Origin: Carnobacterium inhibens subsp. inhibens DSM 13024
GTDB taxonomy: Bacteria; Bacillota; Bacilli; Lactobacillales; Carnobacteriaceae
DNA length: 64,000 nucleotides
Reading direction: 5' to 3'
Assembly: GCF_000746825.1 (NCBI RefSeq)
Contig: NZ_JQIV01000006.1
Location: forward strand, 1 to 64,000
The notes below the pieces were generated by a model, which was given only the letters and a program-made list of their open reading frames with translations, ran no database searches and was not told where the DNA came from. Below are positions 55,454 to 64,000 of the stretch, in pieces. The position numbers and the translations under genes were made by a program. Position 1 is the stretch's first letter; the number at the start of each line of letters is the position of its first letter.

Positions 55454-57232
55454 ATGCTGAAAATACTAAAGTATTTAAAACGAAAAGAATGGCTAATGAT
55501 TTTATGTAGTGTCATCTTTATCGTTGCTCAAGTTTATTTAGATTTGGAATTACCCGAATGCATGTCTAAAATTACTGAGCTTATTCAAATTCCAGGATCA
55601 AAAATGGAAGATATATTCAAAAATGGTGGATTTATGATGTTATGTGCTTTAGGTAGTTTACTAGCATCTTTTGTAACAGTGTTTTTTGTTTCAAAAGTAG
55701 CAGCAGGGCTATCACGCACAGTAAGAAAAGAAGTATTTACAAAAGTTGAAGGATTTTCAATGGAAGAAATCAATCATTTTTCTACTGCAAGTTTGATTAC
55801 TCGTTCTTCAAATGATGTAACACAAATACAAATGGCTATGTCGCTAGGGTTGCAAGTATTGATCAAAGCACCTATTATGGCTGTTTGGGCCATTACAAAA
55901 ATAATGGATAAATCTTGGGAGTGGACTCTTTCAACAGCTGGTGCAGTAGGAGTATTATTACTTATCATCAGTATCATAGTAATATTCGCTTTACCTAAGT
56001 TTAAAATTATTCAAAATTTAACGGATAATCTTAACCGGGTTACTCGCGAAAACTTAACTGGATTACGTGTGATTCGTGCATACAATGCAGAAGCTTTTGA
56101 AGAAGAAAAATTTGGAGAAGCTAATAATAAATTAACAAAAACAAACTTATTTATTACTAGAATTATGGCCATTATGGGGCCTGGGATGTCATTGATCATG
56201 AGCGGATTAAGTTTAGCTATTTATTGGATAGGTGCATACTTAATCAATGATGTTCAACTAGTGAATCAATCAAGTGCTCTAGAACGTATCAGTTTATTTA
56301 GTGATATGGTTGTATTCTCTTCATATGCTGTTCAAGTTGTTATGTCATTCATGATGTTAACGATTGTATTCATTATTGTACCGCGTGCTGCAGTATCAGC
56401 TGGACGTATTTTAGAGGTCTTAAATACAAAAGAAACTATCAAAGATGGAAACTTAACACAATCTGATAGTGATCAAAAAGGAACAATCGTATTTGACAAC
56501 GTAACCTTCCAATATCCAGATGCTACTGAGGCCATATTAGAAAATATTTCCTTTACAGCAAATAAAGGTGAAACGGTTGCTTTTATCGGTTCTACGGGTA
56601 GCGGAAAGAGTACACTCGTTAACTTAGTACCCCGCTTCTTTGACGTAACAAGTGGAGCAATCAAAATCAATGGCCATGATATTAAAGAATATACGCAAAA
56701 ACACTTGCATTCTCTAGTTGGTTTTGTTCCGCAAAAAGCGTTCTTATTTAGTGGGACGGTTCGTTCAAATGTGAGTTATGGAGATGCTGGTCATGAAGTT
56801 ACAGATACTGACATGAAAAAAGCAATTGAAATAGCGCAAAGTAGTGATTTCGTTGAGAAAATGGAAGGCGGATATGATGCTTCTATTGCTCAATCAGGTA
56901 GCAATGTATCTGGTGGACAACGTCAACGTTTAGCCATTTCACGTGCTATTTCACGCAAACCAGAAATCTTAGTGTTTGATGATTCATTTTCAGCATTAGA
57001 TTACAAAACTGACCGTATTTTACGTGCAGCACTAAATACAGAGTTAGCAGATACAACAAAATTAATTGTTGCTCAACGTATTGGTACGATTCGTGATGCA
57101 GATAAGATCATTGTTTTAGAAGAAGGAAAAATTGTTGGAATTGGTACACATCAAGAATTGATGCAAACATGCGAAGTCTATCAAGACATTGCTTATTCTC
57201 AACTTTCTAAGGAGGAATTAGCAGGTGAGTAA
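55454..57232 (+). CDS. ABC exporter subunit with degenerate ATP site (heterodimer half 1)
   Basis: A 592-residue half-transporter: six membrane helices (about residues 1-310), then the nucleotide-binding domain with Walker A G379STGSGKST, signature VSGGQRQR (from about 485) and Walker B ILVFD509. The residue after it, D510, replaces the catalytic glutamate, and the switch histidine is Q541. These changes mark the non-catalytic site of heterodimeric exporters such as LmrCD, BmrCD and TM287/288. AAGGAG precedes the start. It overlaps the partner gene by 8 bases. Confidence 0.93.
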   Translation: MLKILKYLKRKEWLMILCSVIFIVAQVYLDLELPECMSKITELIQIPGSKMEDIFKNGGFMMLCALGSLLASFVTVFFVSKVAAGLSRTVRKEVFTKVEGFSMEEINHFSTASLITRSSNDVTQIQMAMSLGLQVLIKAPIMAVWAITKIMDKSWEWTLSTAGAVGVLLLIISIIVIFALPKFKIIQNLTDNLNRVTRENLTGLRVIRAYNAEAFEEEKFGEANNKLTKTNLFITRIMAIMGPGMSLIMSGLSLAIYWIGAYLINDVQLVNQSSALERISLFSDMVVFSSYAVQVVMSFMMLTIVFIIVPRAAVSAGRILEVLNTKETIKDGNLTQSDSDQKGTIVFDNVTFQYPDATEAILENISFTANKGETVAFIGSTGSGKSTLVNLVPRFFDVTSGAIKINGHDIKEYTQKHLHSLVGFVPQKAFLFSGTVRSNVSYGDAGHEVTDTDMKKAIEIAQSSDFVEKMEGGYDASIAQSGSNVSGGQRQRLAISRAISRKPEILVFDDSFSALDYKTDRILRAALNTELADTTKLIVAQRIGTIRDADKIIVLEEGKIVGIGTHQELMQTCEVYQDIAYSQLSKEELAGE

Positions 57233-59036
57233 AAAAACAGCAACTCCAGCAAGAGGACTTAAGGGACCTATGGCAGGAGGAAAACCAGATAATTTCAAAG
57301 AATCTATCGGTAAATTAGCCAATTATTGTAAAACATATATGTGGTATATTATCATCGCATTTATTTTTGCTATTATCGGTACAGTATTCAATTTAGTGGG
57401 TCCTGATCGTCTTAGTGAAATTACAGATGTGATCACTGAAGGTATCACAGGTGAAATCGATTTAGAAAAAATTAAAAATATTGCTTTGTTATTAGTTACA
57501 TTGTACATTCTTGGAGTTGTTTTATCTTATTTCCAAGGTTTTATTATGGCAACTGTAACTCAAAATGTAACCAAAAAATTGCGTACAGACATTTCATCAA
57601 AGATTAATCGTCTGCCATTACGTTATTTTGACAGTAATAATCATGGAGATATTTTAAGCCGTGTAACAAATGATGTCGATACGATCGGTCAAACATTAAA
57701 CCAAAGTTTAGGTCAATTAGTGACGGCTATCAGCTTGTTTGTTGGTTCATTGATCATGATGTTTTATACAAATGTACCTATGGCTATTGCTGCTATTTTA
57801 TCAACTGTTCTAGGTTTTGCGTTAATGCTCACGATTATTAAACAATCTCAAAAATTCTTTAGCCAACAACAAAAAAGTTTAGGAGAACTAAATGGTCATG
57901 TAGAAGAAATCTATACTGGACATAATATTGTAAAAGCTTTTAATGGTGAAGAATCTGCTATTAAAGAATTTAATGAAATCAATGATACATTATTCGATAG
58001 TGCATGGAAATCGCAATATATTTCTGGTCTAATGATGCCTTTAATGAATTTCATTGGGAACTTTGGATATGTAGTTGTGTGTGTAGTAGGAGCTTATTTA
58101 GCGTTTAATGACCACATTACTTTTGGTGTGATTGTTGCCTTTATGATGTATATCCGTTTCTTTACGCAACCTCTTTCTCAGATCGCACAAGCTTTTACAA
58201 GTTTACAATCGGCTGCAGCTGCTAGTGAACGTGTTTTTAACTTCTTAGAAGAAGAAGAATTAGAAGTTGAAACAGGAAAACCAACTTCATTAGGTACGGT
58301 CAAAGGAAATGTAACATTTGATCACGTTAAGTTTGGTTACAATCCTGATCGCTTAATTATTAATGACTTTTCTCTAGAAGCTAAAGCAGGGCAAAAAATT
58401 GCAATCGTAGGTCCTACAGGTGCTGGTAAAACGACATTAGTAAACTTATTGATGCGTTTTTACGAAGTGAATAGTGGAGAAATCTACATTGACGGAACAC
58501 CGATTTCTAGTGTGACACGTGGAGCTTTACATGAACAATTCTGTATGGTATTGCAAGATACATGGTTATTTGAAGGAACAGTAAGAGAAAATATCGTCTA
58601 CAGCAAACAAGGAGTAAGCGATGAAGCAGTTATCAATGCTTGTAAAGCAGTCGGTGTTCATCACTTTATTCAAACCTTGCCGCACGGTTACGATACGATT
58701 TTAGATGATACAACAAGTTTGTCAGCTGGACAAAAACAATTAATGACGATCGCTCGTGCTATGGTAGCAGACGCACCATTATTGATTTTGGATGAAGCAA
58801 CAAGCTCAGTTGATACACGTACTGAAATCATTATTCAAAATGCGATGGATCACTTGATGAATGGAAGAACTTCATTTGTTATTGCACATCGTCTATCTAC
58901 AATCAAAAATGCAGATTTAATTATTGTGATGAAAGACGGAGATGTAGTAGAAAGCGGAAACCATGAAGTGTTATTGGAACAAAATGGTTTTTATGCTGAT
59001 CTTTACAACAGTCAATTCGACCAAGAAGAAGAATAA
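57225..59036 (+). CDS. ABC exporter subunit with canonical catalytic ATP site (heterodimer half 2)
   Basis: A 603-residue half-transporter with a polar N-terminal extension, six membrane helices (about 35-330) and an NBD: Walker A G396PTGAGKTT, Walker B LLILD523 with catalytic E524, and switch H555. The signature is LSAGQ (from L499) in place of LSGGQ; it would face the degenerate site of the partner, as in TM287/288. Together the two likely form a multidrug or peptide exporter. AAGGAGG precedes the start, inside the end of the first gene. Confidence 0.93.
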   Translation: MSKKTATPARGLKGPMAGGKPDNFKESIGKLANYCKTYMWYIIIAFIFAIIGTVFNLVGPDRLSEITDVITEGITGEIDLEKIKNIALLLVTLYILGVVLSYFQGFIMATVTQNVTKKLRTDISSKINRLPLRYFDSNNHGDILSRVTNDVDTIGQTLNQSLGQLVTAISLFVGSLIMMFYTNVPMAIAAILSTVLGFALMLTIIKQSQKFFSQQQKSLGELNGHVEEIYTGHNIVKAFNGEESAIKEFNEINDTLFDSAWKSQYISGLMMPLMNFIGNFGYVVVCVVGAYLAFNDHITFGVIVAFMMYIRFFTQPLSQIAQAFTSLQSAAAASERVFNFLEEEELEVETGKPTSLGTVKGNVTFDHVKFGYNPDRLIINDFSLEAKAGQKIAIVGPTGAGKTTLVNLLMRFYEVNSGEIYIDGTPISSVTRGALHEQFCMVLQDTWLFEGTVRENIVYSKQGVSDEAVINACKAVGVHHFIQTLPHGYDTILDDTTSLSAGQKQLMTIARAMVADAPLLILDEATSSVDTRTEIIIQNAMDHLMNGRTSFVIAHRLSTIKNADLIIVMKDGDVVESGNHEVLLEQNGFYADLYNSQFDQEEE

Positions 59037-59046
59037 AACACAAAAA

Positions 59047-59086
59047 AGCCGTTCAAGAAAAATTTCTTGAACGGCTCTTTTTTTGC
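59047..59086 (+). terminator. Terminator of the MarR-ABC operon
   Basis: AGCCGTTCAAGAAA pairs perfectly with TTTCTTGAACGGCT and is followed by seven T residues. Confidence 0.9.
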
Positions 59087-59108
59087 TTCTTTATTAAGTT
59101 AGTTATTT

Positions 59109-59357
59109 TTAACCTTTACGTCTTCCAACGATAAGAGAAAAAATAAAGATTAAAATAATTGCTCCAATTAATGCTGGAATAATTGCGAAACCACCAATTA
59201 TTGGACCAAAGTCGCTCAATAATGAACTACCAATCCATGAACCGATAAACCCAACGATAATGTTTCCGATAATACCTCCTGGTACATCTTTACCAACTAT
59301 CATACCAGCGATAGCTCCTAAAATTCCACCTACAATTAATGACCAAATAAATCCCAT
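59109..59357 (-). CDS. GlsB/YeaQ/YmgE family stress-response membrane protein
   Basis: The 82-residue protein has the Transglyc_assoc pattern: three hydrophobic helices rich in Gly/Ile (WSLIVGGILGAIAGMIVGKDVPGGIIGNIIVGFIGSWIGSSLL, then GFAIIPALIGAIILIFIFSLIVGRRKG). Members are small membrane proteins of the general stress response; the role is not defined. The start at 59357 follows GAAGGAGG. A long upstream in-frame extension is Cys-rich and lacks a ribosome site, so it was discarded. Confidence 0.88.
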   Translation of the reverse strand: MGFIWSLIVGGILGAIAGMIVGKDVPGGIIGNIIVGFIGSWIGSSLLSDFGPIIGGFAIIPALIGAIILIFIFSLIVGRRKG

Positions 59358-59465
59358 GTTCTTGTCCTCCTTCAAAAAATGTTTTTCTTTATTACACTTA
59401 TTAGTATAGTCACATTCTGTACACATATCAAATGATATGCACTTCACACAAATATGCATGTAGAA

Positions 59466-59513
59466 AAACACGAGGAACAAAAAAGTAATAGCTGTTACTT
59501 TTTGTTCCTCGTG
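59466..59513 (-). terminator. xpaC-telA terminator
   Basis: On the minus strand a stem of about 18 bp (CACGAGGAACAAAAAGTA and complement) is followed by TTTTT. It lies 10 bases after the telA stop. Confidence 0.85.
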
Positions 59514-59522
59514 CTTTAATTT

Positions 59523-60743
59523 TTAGCTTTTATCTGTAGTAAGTTCCAACAATTTATCTCGTAAAGAGGTTTCCATAACAGAAAGTTCACGTTCTGCTTC
59601 TTTTCGTTTAACACGACCGTCTTGTTGAATTTGCAGTGTCTCTTGTAAGGTCTCAATCAAATCATTTTGTGTTTGTTGTAACGTCTCAATATCAATGATA
59701 CCACGTTCGTTTTCTTTTGCAGTTTCAATAGAAGAAATTTTCAGCATCTCGGAGTTCTTTTTCATCAAATCATTCGTCGTCTCAGATACTTGTCGTTGAG
59801 CAGTAACTGCATCTTTTTGACGAAGAAGAGTAAGAGCAATCGCAATTTGGTTTTTCCATAGAGGAATAGCCATATTGATAGAAGATTGAATTTTTTCTGC
59901 TAACGCTTGATTGGTATTTTGAATCAAACGAATTTGAGGAGCTTGTTGGATTGTCATTTGACGCGCTAACTTCAAATCATGTGTCCGTTTTTCTAATCGA
60001 TCTAAAAATTGATTTAAATCATTAACTGTTTGTACATCCATTTGGTTAGTGCTTGTTTCAGCTTTTTTAACAGCTTCTGGAATAAGAGTGTTAAGTAATT
60101 CGTCAATTTTCAATTCCCCAGCAGCAATATAAATATTTAAGGCATCAAAATAATCTTTATTCTTTGTGTAAAGTTGTTCTAGCATTAAATTATCATTTAA
60201 TAGACCAGCTTTTTCTTTATCTAATTTCACGGAAATTTTATCAATTTGAGCACCAATTTTTTGGTATTTAGCTGTCATTTCATAAATCGACTTTTTTACA
60301 CGACCAAAGATTTTTTTGAATACATTGCTGTCTTCAGCTCGTAAATCTTCTGGATTAGCTTCATTCAAGCGATACATTAAATCATTTAAGGTATCGCCAA
60401 TTTCTCCCGTATCTTGGTTTTGAACATGGTTCAACATAGAATGCGAAAATTCTCCAAGTTTTTGTTGAGCAGCTGATCCATACATCATGACGGATTGAGC
60501 GTTTGTTACATCAATTTGTTCCGCTAGTGAACGAGCTTGCTCTTGACGTTCTTTAGGTAAACTATCAATTAAACGAGGTACTTGCTCTGTTTGAACCATT
60601 TCTTTTTCAATTTGTTCTTGCTTTTGTAATACAGGAGCATTTGTCGATACATCTCCAAATGGATTAGCTAATAAACTTTCTAATTCAGAATCAACTTCTT
60701 TAACTGTAGAAGGTTGATTTAGTGCTTCTTTCTCTTTGTCCAT
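59523..60743 (-). CDS. telA: TelA/YaaN family protein (toxic anion resistance)
   Basis: The 406-residue soluble, largely helical protein matches TelA: NPFGDVS near the N-terminus, [82 protein letters not shown] and a final coiled coil. Family members were linked to tellurite and antimicrobial resistance, but the mechanism is unknown. It is downstream of and cotranscribed with xpaC (about 20 bases apart), the same pair as B. subtilis xpaC-yaaN. GGAGATGG precedes the start. Confidence 0.92.
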   Translation of the reverse strand: MDKEKEALNQPSTVKEVDSELESLLANPFGDVSTNAPVLQKQEQIEKEMVQTEQVPRLIDSLPKERQEQARSLAEQIDVTNAQSVMMYGSAAQQKLGEFSHSMLNHVQNQDTGEIGDTLNDLMYRLNEANPEDLRAEDSNVFKKIFGRVKKSIYEMTAKYQKIGAQIDKISVKLDKEKAGLLNDNLMLEQLYTKNKDYFDALNIYIAAGELKIDELLNTLIPEAVKKAETSTNQMDVQTVNDLNQFLDRLEKRTHDLKLARQMTIQQAPQIRLIQNTNQALAEKIQSSINMAIPLWKNQIAIALTLLRQKDAVTAQRQVSETTNDLMKKNSEMLKISSIETAKENERGIIDIETLQQTQNDLIETLQETLQIQQDGRVKRKEAERELSVMETSLRDKLLELTTDKS

Positions 60744-60762
60744 CTTACCATCTCCTTAAAGA

Positions 60763-61467
60763 TTATAATTCTTCTGACTCAATTGATTGTGTATGTCCAT
60801 TATCGCGTTCAATAGCTTTCTTTGCAAGTTCTACCTCTATGGCCATATCTTCAAAATCATCAGATTTGAAAAGAACATAATCTTCCGCAATCAATTGGCA
60901 CATTTCATCAATTGTAGAGGCACTTTCGTCAAGAATATCAAATGTTGATTTATTTTTTACTTCATGTTGGCTGATTTCTAAATATTTATCTGTCAAATCT
61001 GTTAAAGAAGGAAGATGAACGTATAAAAATTTATCTACTTCATGCAAACGATTCGGTTCTTCAGTGATGCCTTTAAATAAAGACTTAGCTAATTTGATGG
61101 TATTGTTGCGTTTTTCAATTGCTTCAAGTTTAGAAACGCCAACGAAGTTTTTTTCTAAACGCAATAATTTCAGTTTTGCAGTATGCATTGTTTCTCTAAA
61201 AAATTGAATTTCTTCTTTAGACATTCCTTTAGATTTGTAAAAAGCTTCTTTTTCAGGAGATAACCGTTTTAGTTTTTTAGTAGACGATGAGTTATCCGTC
61301 ATAGATTGCTTATAAACAAAGTAAGCGCCAATTGCTAAACTGATGATCAATGACCAAAAGAGACCAAAACGGAACAGAAAGTAAATGACTAAAAAGATTA
61401 AAAGAGTCGTCATACTTGTCAAAGTGTAATAAAAAATGTCCCCTAAATTTTTGATGTTTTTATTCAT
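60763..61467 (-). CDS. xpaC: XpaC family membrane protein (5-bromo-4-chloroindolyl phosphate hydrolysis protein)
   Basis: The 234-residue protein has two membrane helices near the N-terminus (about 14-32 and 34-52), then a cytosolic coiled-coil-rich domain (SPEKEAFYKSKGMSKEEIQFFRETMHTAK, ...LHEVDKFLYVHLPSLTDLTDKYLEI). XpaC was named for a phosphatase-indicator phenotype; its real activity is not established. The start at 61467 follows GGAG. It is the first gene of the two-gene operon with telA. Confidence 0.88.
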   Translation of the reverse strand: MNKNIKNLGDIFYYTLTSMTTLLIFLVIYFLFRFGLFWSLIISLAIGAYFVYKQSMTDNSSSTKKLKRLSPEKEAFYKSKGMSKEEIQFFRETMHTAKLKLLRLEKNFVGVSKLEAIEKRNNTIKLAKSLFKGITEEPNRLHEVDKFLYVHLPSLTDLTDKYLEISQHEVKNKSTFDILDESASTIDEMCQLIAEDYVLFKSDDFEDMAIEVELAKKAIERDNGHTQSIESEEL

Positions 61468-61674
61468 ACTATTCACTCCATTAGTTTATTTTTTTGTTTT
61501 TTTAAGTTTTATTTTCTTATTCTTATTTTAGCATAAATACTTGTAAAACTCCTATCGGACCTAAGGACGATTTCTTGCTACAACTAATGCAGTGGGAAGG
61601 ATCACGAAAGATCATTAGATTCATAGTAAATTGGAAGATGAGTGAGGATAAATAGCTATTAGCTTTAGACTTAA

Positions 61675-61703
61675 TTGAAAAAAAAGCGTGAGGAAGGTAT
61701 GAT
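61675..61703 (+). promoter_or_regulatory. Promoter of the nudF operon
   Basis: TTGAAA, a 17-base spacer and TATGAT, about 35 bases before the GTG of nudF. Confidence 0.7.
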
Positions 61704-61737
61704 AAGACATAGAAAAGCTTATAAGGAGGAATGTTAA

Positions 61738-62286
61738 GTGGAATTTGAAGAAAAGACACTGTCCAGTCAAAGTATCTATAAAGGAAATTTAATTGACTTT
61801 GCAGTAGAGACTGTTCAATTGCCTAATGGAAAAACAGCTAAAAGAGAATTGGTCAAACATCCAGGTGCAGTAGCTATTATGGCTATTACGGATGATGAGA
61901 AAATGATATTTGTCAAACAATACCGAAAAGCTGTTGATCAAGTATTACTGGAAATACCTGCTGGGAAAATTGATTCCACAGATAAAAGCCCTTTAGAAAC
62001 TGGTAAAAGAGAACTTGAGGAAGAAACAGGTTTAAGTGCTGAGATATTCGAATTGGAAACGTCATTCTTTACGTCACCAGGTTTTGCCAATGAACTAATT
62101 TATATTTATACAGCTCGTGAATTGACACAAGTTGAAACACCACGCGCACAAGATGAAGATGAATTTATTGAATTAGTCTATTTAACTTTTGATGAAGCTT
62201 GGGATGCTTACGAAAAACACTTGATTTACGATGCTAAAACAGTATATGCTCTTATTGCTTGGAAATTAAAAAAAGCAGCTGAGTAA
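61738..62286 (+). CDS. nudF: ADP-ribose pyrophosphatase, Nudix family
   Basis: The 182-residue Nudix hydrolase splits ADP-ribose to AMP and ribose-5-phosphate. HPGAVAIMAI and VKQYRKAVDQVLLEIPAGKID precede the Nudix box, whose key part is GKRELEEETGL (about residues 88-98). FFTSPGFANELIYIYTA follows, typical of the ADPRase subgroup. It starts with GTG after AAGGAGG and leads a small operon with the next two genes. Confidence 0.92.
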   Translation: MEFEEKTLSSQSIYKGNLIDFAVETVQLPNGKTAKRELVKHPGAVAIMAITDDEKMIFVKQYRKAVDQVLLEIPAGKIDSTDKSPLETGKRELEEETGLSAEIFELETSFFTSPGFANELIYIYTARELTQVETPRAQDEDEFIELVYLTFDEAWDAYEKHLIYDAKTVYALIAWKLKKAAE

Positions 62287-62308
62287 TAGAAAGGATGATT
62301 TTTGTTAG

Positions 62309-62560
62309 ATGAATCCAAAAACGAGAGCAGAAATCAAAAAAGAAAATCAACTAAAAGAAAAAGAAAGAAAAAAAAGAGATAAAGAACGAGAACGAGTTGA
62401 ACGTGAGTACCAAAAGCAAATGGAAAAAGAAGGTGTCGTGACCAAAAGTCGTAAAAGTGAAAATGAAAAAATTCGCGATAGAGGACGTAAGCTAGACAGA
62501 ATCATTCTTGTAGTGGCGGCATTATTGATTATTGTTTTAGCTATTGTATGGTTTTGGTAA
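62309..62560 (+). CDS. Small tail-anchored membrane protein, 83 aa
   Basis: The first 60 residues are extremely charged (repeated KE, KER, RDKERERVEREYQ), predicting a long helix or coiled coil. Residues about 64-83 (IILVVAALLIIVLAIVWFW) form one C-terminal membrane helix, so the charged part should face the cytosol. It lies between nudF and mtnN; a similar small gene is found there in other Lactobacillales as far as I recall. Function unknown. Confidence 0.75.
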   Translation: MNPKTRAEIKKENQLKEKERKKRDKERERVEREYQKQMEKEGVVTKSRKSENEKIRDRGRKLDRIILVVAALLIIVLAIVWFW

Positions 62561-62595
62561 AGAAGTAATCATTTAGACTAGAGAGGAAATAAATA

Positions 62596-63288
62596 ATGAG
62601 AATTGGAATTATTGGTGCAATGCAAGAGGAAGTAGCTGTATTAAAAACGAATATGAAAGACAAAAAAGAATGGACAGAGGCGAATGCCTCATTCACATCT
62701 GGGATGATAGAACAGACTGAAGTGGTTTTAGTGCAATCTGGAATTGGAAAAGTTAATTCTGCAATTGCTGCAACTTTATTATTCGCTAAACATGAAGTTG
62801 ATGCTATTGTGAATACAGGTTCTGCAGGAGGGATTGGAGCAGGTCTAGCCGTAGGAGATGTTGTTATTTCAACAGAACTTGCTTACCATGACGTGGATGC
62901 TACTGTATTCGATTACGTCATCGGACAAGTTCCTCAAATGCCTGCTCGGTACCCAGCAGATCAAACTCTTGTAAAGCAAACCGTTGAGGCAGCTGAAAAA
63001 GTTGGGTTAAAAGCAAAACAGGGATTAATTCTTACAAGTGATTCTTTTGTAGCGGATAAAAAAATTGTGGATCAGATCAAACTACATTTTCCAGAAGCTC
63101 TGGCTTCTGAGATGGAAGGGGCAGCGATTGCTCAAGTTTGCTACCAATTCAATAAACCATTCGTTATTGTAAGAGCTATGTCAGATGTAGCTGACGAAGA
63201 AGCGGGTATAAGTTTTGATGAATTTATTATTGAAGCAGGTAAAAAATCTGGTGAAATGGTAATAGAATTAATCAAAAATTTAGCTTAA
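62596..63288 (+). CDS. mtnN: 5'-methylthioadenosine/S-adenosylhomocysteine nucleosidase
   Basis: The 230-residue enzyme removes adenine from MTA and SAH, recycling the methyl-cycle by-product and feeding LuxS. MRIGIIGAMQEEVAVL with the catalytic Glu, SGIGKVNSAIAATLL, NTGSAGGIGAGLAVGDVVIST, LTSDSFVAD and the substrate-binding EMEGAAIAQVCY and RAMSDVADEEA are present. It is the last gene of the nudF operon, with a terminator following. Confidence 0.96.
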   Translation: MRIGIIGAMQEEVAVLKTNMKDKKEWTEANASFTSGMIEQTEVVLVQSGIGKVNSAIAATLLFAKHEVDAIVNTGSAGGIGAGLAVGDVVISTELAYHDVDATVFDYVIGQVPQMPARYPADQTLVKQTVEAAEKVGLKAKQGLILTSDSFVADKKIVDQIKLHFPEALASEMEGAAIAQVCYQFNKPFVIVRAMSDVADEEAGISFDEFIIEAGKKSGEMVIELIKNLA

Positions 63289-63291
63289 ATC

Positions 63292-63343
63292 AAAAAAACG
63301 AAGAATCATGAGTTTGACGCTCATCATTTTTCGTTTTTTTTTT
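63292..63343. terminator. mtnN terminator
   Basis: AAAAAACGAA and ATGAG pair with CTCAT and TTCGTTTTTT (with a small internal mismatch) around TTTGACG; a run of ten T follows. The convergent acetyltransferase gene ends 20 bases further. Confidence 0.85.
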
Positions 63344-63361
63344 TGAGCTATAAAATAATCA

Positions 63362-63841
63362 TTAAGTGGTGATTGTTTTATAGGCGATTTCTGTATAAAC
63401 CTCATAACCAAACTGATGATACAATTTTTTAGCTATTTCATTATTAGGCCAATAATGGAGTTCAATCTGGGGAATACCCTGTTCTTTTGCAAAGTTATCT
63501 GCAAATGCCAAAAGTTCTTTACCTAAACCATTTCCTTGGTAGGTAGGCATAATTAGAATATGGTGTAAATAAAGCCTGGTGTATCCATAACGATAAACTG
63601 TTTCAGGAACAACTTCTTCTTCCAACCAAAGATATGCAGCAATTTGTTCAGGTTCTTTTTGATCATCTACCCAAAGAAAAACCTGTTGTTTTGGATTTTT
63701 AAATAATTCCTGAAAATAGTAAACTAATTCTTTTTCATTGTAAGGTTTAAAAAAATCAGGATACATTTCTCTATGTTTGTCTTGCATCACATAGCCTAAT
63801 TCTGCTAGTAGTTTTGCGTCTCTTGTTTCTATTATTTTCAT
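63362..63841 (-). CDS. GNAT family N-acetyltransferase
   Basis: The 159-residue protein has the GNAT core: strand pairs around VFLWVDDQKEPEQIAAYLWLE, then the acetyl-CoA loop LHHILIMPTYQGNGLGKELLAFADNFAKEQG (Q/RxxGxG/A form QGNGLG) and the C-terminal ELHYWPNNEIAKKLYHQFGYEVY. The substrate cannot be told from sequence. It is a single minus-strand gene convergent with mtnN. The remaining 159 bases to the window edge show no gene. Confidence 0.85.
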   Translation of the reverse strand: MKIIETRDAKLLAELGYVMQDKHREMYPDFFKPYNEKELVYYFQELFKNPKQQVFLWVDDQKEPEQIAAYLWLEEEVVPETVYRYGYTRLYLHHILIMPTYQGNGLGKELLAFADNFAKEQGIPQIELHYWPNNEIAKKLYHQFGYEVYTEIAYKTITT

Positions 63842-64000
63842 TTAAAAGTCCTCACTTACATTCATTCTTTTTACTTTACATTAACAGTTTATCACGAGTA
63901 GTGAAAAAATAAAAAGGTTCTTTGCTAAATTATTAATCAAATAGAAAGAATGCGGTTGCTATAAAAATGCAAAAAAATTAAAATAAGAGAGTAGAAGAAG

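Noticed and set aside
59358-59480. N-terminal extension of the GlsB-like protein
   Set aside because: The extension has five cysteines and no membrane pattern, and the good GAAGGAGG site precedes the internal ATG, giving the normal family length.
1-64000. CRISPR arrays, tRNA and rRNA genes, insertion sequences
   Set aside because: No regularly spaced direct repeats, cloverleaf sequences, rRNA segments or transposase motifs were found on reading the window.

Overview
The window reads as a chromosome segment of a low-GC Gram-positive lactic acid bacterium, most likely Carnobacterium or a close relative in the Carnobacteriaceae. This is inferred from: AT-rich sequence with strong Shine-Dalgarno sites; ClpE under CtsR-like operators; lactobacillales small families (DUF1827, YkuJ, DUF3397); and a cell-wall gene set specific for meso-diaminopimelate (MurE with a DNPR motif, DapF, a DapG-type aspartokinase). 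Meso-DAP is unusual among lactic acid bacteria but normal in Carnobacterium. No tRNA, rRNA, CRISPR array or transposase was seen.

Bases 1 to about 9.6 kb are the right end of a decaying prophage. A long tail-tip/receptor-binding gene with an S74 intramolecular chaperone domain is broken by many frameshifts. Three further structural or accessory genes are also frameshifted. The lysis module (phi LC3-type holin, a 45-aa protein, amidase endolysin) is intact. Beyond the endolysin is a set of small genes, mostly on the minus strand, resembling lysogenic-conversion cargo: a 43-aa membrane peptide, a 212-aa protein of unknown function, a glycine-rich membrane protein, a small Cys-rich protein and a possible ribbon-helix-helix protein. 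They are separated by terminators that share one loop sequence. An 850-bp non-coding stretch with several inverted repeats follows and probably contains the prophage/host junction.

From 9.7 to 33 kb are housekeeping genes: DUF1827, KtrB potassium channel, clpE, ptsHI, a YkwC-like dehydrogenase, a PatA-like aminotransferase, ykuJ, the hom-thrC-thrB threonine operon, cutC, a DapG-like aspartokinase, the yqeG-yqeH-yhbY-nadD-yqeK-rsfS-yqeM ribosome/NAD operon, recQ, tmcAL, and yceD-rpmF.

From 33.3 to 53.2 kb is the division and cell wall (dcw) cluster, all on the plus strand: DUF3397, a MraZ box, mraZ, rsmH, ftsL, a PASTA-type PBP, murE, mraY, murD, murG, divIB, ftsA, ftsZ, ylmE, sepF, ylmG, ylmH, divIVA, then ileS behind a T-box leader. 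The genes supply lipid II, assemble the divisome and recruit it to the Z ring. dapF follows.

From 54.4 kb to the end are a cold-shock gene, a MarR regulator with a clear operator in front of a heterodimeric ABC exporter with one degenerate ATP site, a GlsB/YeaQ-like membrane protein, the xpaC-telA pair, nudF, a small membrane protein, mtnN and a GNAT acetyltransferase. Wherever an upstream start fitted poorly, the start was moved to the codon with a good ribosome-binding site.
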